A stretch of 5,181 nucleotides of DNA from Clostridia bacterium (lineage in GTDB: Bacteria > Bacillota > Clostridia > Oscillospirales > CAG-272), in the NCBI GenBank assembly GCA_017504335.1, contig JAFVRI010000102.1, positions 1 through 5,181 of the forward strand. Direction: 5' to 3'. Positions within the stretch are counted from its first letter, which is position 1. Every line of letters starts with the position of its first letter. The position numbers and the translations under genes are program-made. This document shows, piece after piece, positions 1 through 5,181 of the stretch. The notes beneath the pieces were generated by a model. It saw only the letters and a program-made list of their open reading frames with translations. It had not been told where the DNA came from and made no database searches.

Positions 1-18
1 CGTGAAGAAGAGAAATAA
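1..18 (+). CDS. Probable 3' end of carA (carbamoyl-phosphate synthase small subunit), partial
   Basis: Frame 1 reads Arg-Glu-Glu-Glu-Lys and then TAA, which would be the last five residues of a gene entering from the left. Five residues cannot identify a family. The only reason to suggest carA, the glutaminase subunit that supplies ammonia to CarB, is its usual position directly before carB. Frame 2 is also open from the window edge and reads Val-Lys-Lys-Arg-Asn-Lys before a TAA at 20-22, so the reading frame itself is not certain. Either way, the gap to carB is about 40 bases. Confidence 0.4.
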   Translation, partial: REEEK

Positions 19-44
19 ATAACAAAATTATAGAAACGAAAAAC

Positions 45-53
45 GGGAGGAAA
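45..53 (+). promoter_or_regulatory. Ribosome binding site of carB
   Basis: GGGAGGAAA lies upstream of the ATG at 61, with GGGAGG ending 10 bases before the start codon. It is the only purine-rich anti-16S match in the short AT-rich gap, and it supports ATG 61 as the carB start. The spacing is slightly long but acceptable for a Firmicute. Confidence 0.8.
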
Positions 54-60
54 TTTTATC

Positions 61-3000
61 ATGGCAAAAAGAAAAGACCTAAAGAAGATTCTGATCATTG
101 GATCGGGCCCCATTGTCATCGGTCAGGCGGCTGAGTTTGACTATGCGGGTACCCAGGCATGCTTGGCATTGAAGGAGGAGGGATACGAGGTTGTTCTTGT
201 GAACTCCAATCCTGCAACCATCATGACCGATACGACCATTGCCGATAAGGTGTATATGGAGCCTTTGACCCTGGAATATATCGCGAAGATCCTTCGCTAC
301 GAAAGACCCGATGCCATCGTTCCCGGTATCGGTGGACAGACGGGCTTGAACCTTGCGATGCAGCTGGAGAAGAAGGGAATCCTGAAGGAGTGCCACGTGG
401 AGCTTTTGGGTACGAGCAGCGAGTCCATTGAGCGTGCCGAGGACCGTGAGTTGTTCAAGGAGCTTTGTCAATCCATCGGCGAGCCTACCATTCCTTCCGA
501 AATCACATACAGCATCGAGGAAGCTAAGGAAGCAGCAGCTCGCATCGGATATCCTGTTGTGCTTCGTCCTGCCTTCACCCTTGGCGGTACGGGTGGCGGA
601 TTTGCCTACAACGAGGAGGAGCTTTGCGAGATCGGAAGAAACGCGTTTGAGCTTTCTCCCGTGCATCAGGTTCTGATCGAAAAGAGCGTAAAGGGCTTTA
701 AGGAAATCGAATTTGAGGTTATGCGCGACTCCGAGGATCATGCCATTACCATCTGCGGCATGGAGAATATCGACCCTGTCGGTGTTCATACCGGTGACTC
801 GATCGTTGTGGCTCCCATTCTGACTTTGAGCGAGCATGATCGCAAGATGCTCAATGATTCGGCAATCAAGCTCATCCGTGAGCTGAAGATCGAGGGCGGA
901 TGTAACGTACAGTTCGCACTGTCGCCCACGTCCAGTGAATATTACCTGATCGAGGTCAACCCCCGTGTATCCCGTTCTTCCGCATTGGCTTCCAAGGCAT
1001 CGGGATATCCTATCGCCCGTGTGACCGCAAAGATCGCTGTGGGCATGAGCTTGGAGGAGATCAAGATCGCCAATACCAATGCCGCATTTGAGCCAAGCCT
1101 TGACTATGTCATCGCAAAATTCCCCCGTTTCCCCTTCGATAAGTTTACCTCCGCATCCAACCAGTTGGGAACCCAGATGAAGGCAACCGGTGAGATCATG
1201 GGAATCGGTTCCAATCTGGAGGAGTGCCTCCTGAAGGGCATGCGTTCCTTGGAGATCGGCGTATATCACGTGTATCACGCCAAGTTTGACTCCATGTCCA
1301 ACGAGGAAATTCTGGATTATATCACCACCTTCCGTGACGATAACATCTTTGCTATTGCAGAGCTTTTGGCACGTGGCGTTTCGGTAGAGGAGATCCACAA
1401 GATCACCGCAATCACCCCCTTCTTCCTGGAAGCGATCAAGAATATCGTGAACATGGAAGAGACCCTGAAGGCACATCCCTTTGAATTGGAGACCCTGACT
1501 GCCGCTAAGAAGATGGGCTTCTCCGATAAGTATGTGGCAAGACTGTGGAGCTGTGCTGAGATTGAGGTATACAATTTCCGCAAGGAGCATAAGCTTTTCC
1601 CTGTGTTCCGTATGGTGGATACCTGCCACACCGGTGCATACATTCCTTACTTCTACTCGTCCTATAGCGGAGAGAATGCGTCGGTGCTCACCGATAAGAA
1701 AAAGATCGTTGTGCTCGGTGCGGGCCCCATCCGTATTGGACAGGGTGTAGAGTTTGACTACTCTACGGTTCATGCCGTCTCGACCATCAAGAAGTCCGGT
1801 TATGAGGCAATTATTATCAATAACAACCCCGAAACCGTTTCCACCGACTATACCACCGCAGACAAGCTCTACTTCGAGCCTTTGACTCCCGAGGATGTGA
1901 TGAACATCATTGAGTTTGAAAAGCCCGAGGGTGTGATCGCGTCTCTGGGCGGACAGACCGCCATCAATTTGGCGCAGCCCCTCTTCGACAGAGGCGTGAA
2001 GATCATCGGTACCGACTGTGCCGCCATTGACCGCGCAGAGGACAGAAACGCATTCGAGAACCTTTTGAATGAGCTGAACATTCCCCGTGCAAAGGGCAAG
2101 GCAGTGACCAAGATCGAGGACGGCATTGCCGCTGCGGCGGAGATCGGTTATCCCGTATTGGTTCGTCCCAGCTTCGTGCTTGGCGGACGTGCCATGCAGA
2201 TCGTCGGAAACGAGGAGCAGCTTCGTTCTTACTTGAAGACTGCGGTTGAGATCGACGAGGATAAGCCCGTACTGGTTGATAAGTATATCAGCGGTAAAGA
2301 GGTTGAGGTGGATGCGATCTGCGATGGACAGAACGTGTTCGTTCCCGGTATCATGGAGCTGGTAGAGCGTACCGGTGTCCATAGCGGTGACTCCATCAGC
2401 GTATATCCTCCTTTCTCCATTTCGGATAAGGTAAAGGGCATCATCTTGCAGTATGCAAAGAAGCTCGGACTAGGCATCGGTATCGTTGGACTTTACAACA
2501 TTCAGTTTATCGTTGACAAGAATGAGGACGTTTATATCATTGAGGTGAACCCCCGTTCCTCCCGTACCGTACCCTTCCTGTCGAAGGCAACGGGATATAG
2601 CCTTGCGGACATCGCAACCGAAGTCATTCTCGGAAAGTCTCTCAAGGAGCAGGGAATCTTTGATATTTATCCTGACGAGAAGAAGCGTTGGTACGTAAAG
2701 GTGCCTGTGTTCTCCTTCAATAAGCTTCGCGGACTTGACGCATATCTGTCTCCCGAAATGAAGTCCACGGGTGAGGCAATCGGCTATGACGATAAGCTCA
2801 ACCGCGCTCTTTACAAGGCTTTGCAGGCATCGGGTATGCGCTTGCAAAATTACGGAACCGTGTTTGCGACCATCGCCGATAAGGACAAGGATGAGGCGCT
2901 TCCTTTGATCCGTCGTTTTTACAATCTTGGATTCAATATTGAGGCTACCGAGGGAACGGCAAACTTCCTCAAGAAGAACGGAATCCGTACTCACATTCTC

Positions 3001-3234
3001 CAGAAGATCGAGACGGGAAGCAACGAGATCCAGGAATCCATCCGTCAGGGACATATCGCGTATGTCATCAATACCAGTGACGTACAGTCGAGAAATCAGA
3101 TCAGCGACGGCAGACAGATCCGCGCTTGGTCCACCGAGAGCAACGTAACGCTTTTCTCTTCCTTGGATACTGTTCGTGTGCTTTTGGATGTTCTGGAAGA
3201 GACCACCCTTTGCATTTCTACCATTGATGCGTAA
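61..3234 (+). CDS. carB: Carbamoyl-phosphate synthase large subunit
   Basis: CarB makes carbamoyl phosphate from bicarbonate, ammonia (delivered by CarA) and two ATP. This is the entry step to pyrimidines and arginine, in the cytoplasm. The 1057 residues are full length for the family (E. coli about 1073). Two homologous ATP-grasp halves are visible: GSGPIVIGQ at 14-22 begins the carboxyphosphate half and GAGPIRIGQ at 553-561 begins the carbamoyl-phosphate half. Each half has its metal and ATP motif, EVNPRVSR at 298-305 and EVNPRSSR at 828-835. In the first half R129, R169, E215, H243, Q284 and E298 fall at or next to the known E. coli active-site positions. An oligomerisation region (about 400-545) separates the halves. 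An MGS-like allosteric domain (about 930-1057) ends the protein and keeps T963, T966, K982, N1004 and T1005, which match the E. coli UMP-binding residues. A loop after it is divergent (see findings). The start is ATG 61, behind GGGAGG. The symbol pyrAB would apply if this is a pyrimidine-specific copy. No frameshift or internal stop. Confidence 0.98.
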   Translation: MAKRKDLKKILIIGSGPIVIGQAAEFDYAGTQACLALKEEGYEVVLVNSNPATIMTDTTIADKVYMEPLTLEYIAKILRYERPDAIVPGIGGQTGLNLAMQLEKKGILKECHVELLGTSSESIERAEDRELFKELCQSIGEPTIPSEITYSIEEAKEAAARIGYPVVLRPAFTLGGTGGGFAYNEEELCEIGRNAFELSPVHQVLIEKSVKGFKEIEFEVMRDSEDHAITICGMENIDPVGVHTGDSIVVAPILTLSEHDRKMLNDSAIKLIRELKIEGGCNVQFALSPTSSEYYLIEVNPRVSRSSALASKASGYPIARVTAKIAVGMSLEEIKIANTNAAFEPSLDYVIAKFPRFPFDKFTSASNQLGTQMKATGEIMGIGSNLEECLLKGMRSLEIGVYHVYHAKFDSMSNEEILDYITTFRDDNIFAIAELLARGVSVEEIHKITAITPFFLEAIKNIVNMEETLKAHPFELETLTAAKKMGFSDKYVARLWSCAEIEVYNFRKEHKLFPVFRMVDTCHTGAYIPYFYSSYSGENASVLTDKKKIVVLGAGPIRIGQGVEFDYSTVHAVSTIKKSGYEAIIINNNPETVSTDYTTADKLYFEPLTPEDVMNIIEFEKPEGVIASLGGQTAINLAQPLFDRGVKIIGTDCAAIDRAEDRNAFENLLNELNIPRAKGKAVTKIEDGIAAAAEIGYPVLVRPSFVLGGRAMQIVGNEEQLRSYLKTAVEIDEDKPVLVDKYISGKEVEVDAICDGQNVFVPGIMELVERTGVHSGDSISVYPPFSISDKVKGIILQYAKKLGLGIGIVGLYNIQFIVDKNEDVYIIEVNPRSSRTVPFLSKATGYSLADIATEVILGKSLKEQGIFDIYPDEKKRWYVKVPVFSFNKLRGLDAYLSPEMKSTGEAIGYDDKLNRALYKALQASGMRLQNYGTVFATIADKDKDEALPLIRRFYNLGFNIEATEGTANFLKKNGIRTHILQKIETGSNEIQESIRQGHIAYVINTSDVQSRNQISDGRQIRAWSTESNVTLFSSLDTVRVLLDVLEETTLCISTIDA

Positions 3235-3240
3235 GGAGAG
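3233..3240 (+). promoter_or_regulatory. Ribosome binding site of pyrK, overlapping the carB stop codon
   Basis: AAGGAGAG begins inside the TAA of carB (3232-3234). Its GGAG core ends five bases before the ATG at 3244. Because the site is embedded in the carB stop codon, ribosomes terminating on carB could reinitiate on pyrK. The site supports ATG 3244 as the start. Confidence 0.8.
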
Positions 3241-3243
3241 ATC

Positions 3244-3981
3244 ATGAAACAGGGAATTTTTACCATTGGCGAAAATATCGCGCTAACTGACAGCGTCATG
3301 CGGATGCGTCTTTTCGGAGACGTATCCGATATCACCGCCTCAGGGCAGTTTATCAATATCAAACTGGAAGGACTTTATCTCCGCAGACCTATTTCGGTCT
3401 ATGATCGGGATGAAGAGTCGGTGACTATCATTTACAAGGTGGTAGGAAAGGGAACTGAGCAGATGCGTGCCATGAAGGTGGGCGAGACGCTGGATGTACT
3501 GACCGGTCTCGGCAACGGATACGATCTTTCCGTCAGCGGAGATAAGCCCCTGCTTCTCGGCGGAGGCGTAGGAGTTCCCCCGCTCTACATGCTTGCAAAG
3601 AAGCTGATTGGAGAGGGAAAGCAGGTATCTGTGATCCTTGGCTTTAATACCAAAAGTGAGGTGTTCTGCGAGGAAGAATTCCGCGCACTGGGGGCCCACG
3701 TGACCGTGACGACCGTGGACGGCTCCTACGGGGTCAAAGGATTTGTGACCGGCCCCATGGCGGAAATGGATTATACCTACTTCTACACCTGCGGTCCCGA
3801 GCCCATGCTCAAGGCGATCTACAACACCGCCAAGACTTCGGGTCAGTTCAGCTTTGAAGAGCGGATGGGATGCGGCTTCGGCGCTTGCATGGGATGCTCC
3901 TGCAAGACCATTACCGGTTATAAGAGAATCTGTAAGGACGGCCCCGTCATGAGAAAGGAGGAGATCTTATGGGAGAAGTAA
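3244..3981 (+). CDS. pyrK: Dihydroorotate dehydrogenase B, electron-transfer (FAD/[2Fe-2S]) subunit
   Basis: PyrK pairs with PyrD in the class 1B enzyme and passes electrons from the PyrD FMN through a [2Fe-2S] cluster and FAD to NAD+. The 245 residues are close to the family's usual length (about 250-262). The N-terminal FAD-binding barrel shows GQF at 34-36 and the flavin motif RRPIS at 47-51. The nucleotide-binding fold begins with LGGGVGVPPLY at 105-115 and carries TCGPEPM at 182-188. The C-terminal cluster domain has cysteines 210, 215, 218 and 230 in a C-x4-C-x2-C-x11-C arrangement, following FEERMG. A fifth cysteine, C220, sits within the cluster loop. The gene starts 9 bases after carB, and its last 13 bases overlap pyrD. 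Other ferredoxin-NADP reductase-like proteins share the fold, but the cysteine pattern and the adjacent pyrD settle the identity. It is a soluble cytoplasmic protein with no signal peptide or membrane segment. Confidence 0.96.
   Translation: MKQGIFTIGENIALTDSVMRMRLFGDVSDITASGQFINIKLEGLYLRRPISVYDRDEESVTIIYKVVGKGTEQMRAMKVGETLDVLTGLGNGYDLSVSGDKPLLLGGGVGVPPLYMLAKKLIGEGKQVSVILGFNTKSEVFCEEEFRALGAHVTVTTVDGSYGVKGFVTGPMAEMDYTYFYTCGPEPMLKAIYNTAKTSGQFSFEERMGCGFGACMGCSCKTITGYKRICKDGPVMRKEEILWEK
3954..3963 (+). promoter_or_regulatory. Ribosome binding site of pyrD, inside the pyrK coding end
   Basis: AAAGGAGGAG is a near-perfect Shine-Dalgarno sequence, with AGGAGG (3956-3961) ending seven bases before the ATG at 3969. 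It lies within the pyrK codons for Arg-Lys-Glu-Glu. It fixes the pyrD start at 3969 and shows that the 13-base overlap with pyrK is real and not an over-long ORF call. Confidence 0.88.
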
Positions 3982-4889
3982 GAGATACCAAGGTGACCCT
4001 TTGCGGCATCGAGATGGACAATCCCGTGATCCCCGCCAGCGGAACCTTTGGCTATGGCTATGAGTTTGCTGAGCTGTATGATATCAATATGCTGGGAACC
4101 TTTTCCTTCAAGGGAACCACCAAGGATCCCCGCTTTGGAAATCCAACTCCCCGTATTGCCGAGTGCTATGCGGGTATGATCAATGCCGTAGGATTGCAGA
4201 ATCCCGGCGTGGAGAAGGTCATTTCCGAGGAGCTTCCCAAAATGCGAAAGCATTTCCATAAGAAGGTTATGGCAAACGTCAGCGGCTTTGCCGTGGCGGA
4301 CTATGCGTATACCTGCGAGAAGATGGATGCTTGCCCCGAGGTGGGCTGGCTGGAGGTGAACGTCAGCTGTCCCAATGTTCACGGAGGCGGCATGAGCTTT
4401 GGCACGTCTCCCGAGGCTGCTGCTGAGGTGGTGCGCGCCGTAAAGGCGGTTACCAAAAAGCCCGTGATTGTCAAGCTTTCCCCCAATGTTACCGATATCG
4501 TTGCCATCGCAAAGGCGTGCGAGGAGGCGGGCGCGGACGGAATCAGCCTGATCAATACCATGTTGGGTATGAGAATTGATCTCAAAACCAAGAAGCCCGT
4601 GATCGCCAATAAGATGGGCGGCTTTTCGGGCCCCGCCATTTTCCCCGTAGCGGTGAGAATGGTGTATCAGGTGGCACACGCCGTCAAGATTCCCGTGGTG
4701 GGAATGGGCGGTGTCTCCTCTGCGGAGGACGTCATCGAAATGATGCTTGCCGGTGCTACCGCCGTTGAGGTGGGCGCGGCAAATCTGATCGACCCCTACG
4801 CATGTAAGACCATCATCGAGGATCTGCCCCGTGTGATGGAACAATATAATATCAAATCTTTGAATGAAATAATCGGAGGATGTAACTAA
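3969..4889 (+). CDS. pyrD: Dihydroorotate dehydrogenase B, catalytic (FMN) subunit
   Basis: PyrD oxidises dihydroorotate to orotate using FMN, the fourth step of UMP synthesis. It is the catalytic partner of PyrK in a cytoplasmic NAD+-dependent complex. The 306 residues match class 1B proteins (Lactococcus PyrDB is about 311). The class 1 catalytic cysteine is C134 in NVSCPN (131-136), where class 2 membrane enzymes have serine. Other family motifs are ASGTFGYGYE near residue 20, NAVGLQNPG in the 70s, GGFSGPAI in the region about 217-224, and the FMN-phosphate region GMGGVSS at 245-251 with VEVGAAN at 266-272. No N-terminal membrane extension is present, which fits class 1. The start is set by AAAGGAGGAG inside pyrK. 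The stop TAA shares its last A with the pyrF ATG. TTA, CTA and TCA codons are completely absent. The neighbouring pyrK makes the class 1B assignment firm. The symbol pyrDB is also used. Confidence 0.97.
   Translation: MGEVRDTKVTLCGIEMDNPVIPASGTFGYGYEFAELYDINMLGTFSFKGTTKDPRFGNPTPRIAECYAGMINAVGLQNPGVEKVISEELPKMRKHFHKKVMANVSGFAVADYAYTCEKMDACPEVGWLEVNVSCPNVHGGGMSFGTSPEAAAEVVRAVKAVTKKPVIVKLSPNVTDIVAIAKACEEAGADGISLINTMLGMRIDLKTKKPVIANKMGGFSGPAIFPVAVRMVYQVAHAVKIPVVGMGGVSSAEDVIEMMLAGATAVEVGAANLIDPYACKTIIEDLPRVMEQYNIKSLNEIIGGCN
4875..4880 (+). promoter_or_regulatory. Ribosome binding site of pyrF, inside the pyrD coding end
   Basis: GGAGGA lies in the last codons of pyrD (Gly-Gly before Cys-Asn-stop) and ends eight bases before the ATG at 4889. 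This spacing supports ATG 4889 as the pyrF start and the one-base TAATG junction. Confidence 0.85.
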
Positions 4890-5181
4890 TGGGAAGAGAC
4901 GTAATCATTGCCTGTGATTTTGACAGCGCGGAAAAGACATTTGCATTTCTGGACAAGTTTACCGGAAGAAAGCCCTTTGTTAAGATCGGTATGGAGCTTT
5001 ACTATGCGGAGGGTCCCTCCATCGTTCGTGAGATCAAGAAGAGAGGACACAAGATCTTTTTGGATCTGAAGCTGCACGATATTCCCAATACTGTAAAAAA
5101 ATCCATGGCGGTTCTGTCCCGTCTCGATGTGGACATGACGAATCTTCATGCCGCCGGTACGGTTCGTATGATGGAGGGCGC
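4889..5181 (+). CDS. pyrF: Orotidine 5'-phosphate decarboxylase, N-terminal part (cut by the window end)
   Basis: PyrF decarboxylates OMP to UMP, the last step of the de novo pathway, without any cofactor. The window holds 97 complete codons of a family that is usually about 230-245 residues long. The frame is still open at the end, so this is truncation by the window and not a broken gene. The (beta/alpha)8 barrel start is clear. D10 (in IACDF) is in the place of the ribose-binding aspartate. K32 (in FVKIGMEL) and D59, K61 and D64 (in FLDLKLHDIPNT, 57-68) form the conserved catalytic Lys-Asp-Lys-Asp tetrad, nearly in register with the Bacillus numbering K33/D60/K62/D65. The following TNLHAAGT segment (about 85-92) is the expected next strand. 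It is translated from GGAGGA within pyrD and overlaps pyrD by one base, so it belongs to the same operon. The tetrad separates it from related barrels such as hexulose-phosphate synthase, supported by the position after pyrD. Confidence 0.95.
   Translation, partial: MGRDVIIACDFDSAEKTFAFLDKFTGRKPFVKIGMELYYAEGPSIVREIKKRGHKIFLDLKLHDIPNTVKKSMAVLSRLDVDMTNLHAAGTVRMMEG

Noticed and set aside
24..57. AAAATT (24-29) and AATTTT (52-57) as a hairpin that could hide the carB ribosome site
   Set aside because: Six A-U pairs closing a 22-base loop would be very weak. In AT-rich spacer DNA such a match is expected by chance, and no U-tract or alternative pairing accompanies it.
19..60. Possible promoter or pyrimidine attenuator between the upstream gene and carB
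   Set aside because: The gap is only about 42 bases. I see no convincing -35/-10 pair, no terminator stem and no PyrR-type binding loop. Control more likely sits upstream of the first gene of the operon.
79..2382. 767-residue open frame on the minus strand across carB
   Set aside because: It is codon-aligned with carB and stays open only because carB avoids TTA, CTA and TCA. The predicted protein shows no recognisable domain, and carB is certain on the + strand.
2470..3054. 194-residue minus-strand open frame across the 3' part of carB
   Set aside because: It continues the same antisense frame as the 767-residue one, interrupted only by the single CTA codon at 2470-2472. It has the same codon-bias cause.
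3918..4844. 308-residue minus-strand open frame across pyrD, rich in His and Gly
   Set aside because: It is the codon-aligned shadow of pyrD, and the His-rich composition is what the reverse complement of common Val/Met/Ile codons produces. No ribosome site or domain supports it.

Overview
This window is a compact run of de novo pyrimidine (UMP) biosynthesis genes, all on the + strand. The order is a probable 3' tip of carA (1-18), then carB (61-3234), pyrK (3244-3981), pyrD (3969-4889) and the first third of pyrF (4889 to the window end). I found no RNA gene, mobile element, CRISPR array or intergenic stretch longer than about 42 bases.

The order carB-pyrK-pyrD-pyrF, the class 1B dihydroorotate dehydrogenase (PyrD with its electron-transfer partner PyrK) and the strong AGGAGG-type ribosome binding sites all point to a Firmicute. 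Details of the CarB protein, such as the central VDTCHTGAY segment (about 520-528) and the C-terminal ending VLLDVLEETT...STIDA, resemble what I remember of Lachnospiraceae-type Clostridia. That family placement is from memory, not from a search. Base composition looks moderate, near 50% GC by eye, and codon use is clearly biased: TTA, CTA and TCA are almost absent.

The genes form one pathway module. CarA and CarB make carbamoyl phosphate. PyrD and PyrK oxidise dihydroorotate to orotate, passing electrons through FMN, a [2Fe-2S] cluster and FAD to NAD+. PyrF decarboxylates OMP to UMP. The genes for aspartate transcarbamoylase (pyrB), dihydroorotase (pyrC) and orotate phosphoribosyltransferase (pyrE) are not in the window. 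The carB-pyrK gap is 9 bases, pyrK and pyrD overlap by 13 bases, and pyrD and pyrF overlap by one base, so co-transcription and translational coupling are likely. No promoter, attenuator or terminator is visible, so the control elements probably lie upstream of position 1.

This is a conventional housekeeping operon, and I see no evidence of an undescribed system. The points most worth a second look are a divergent stretch in the CarB allosteric domain, the tight gene overlaps, and the codon avoidance that creates very long but probably meaningless antisense reading frames.
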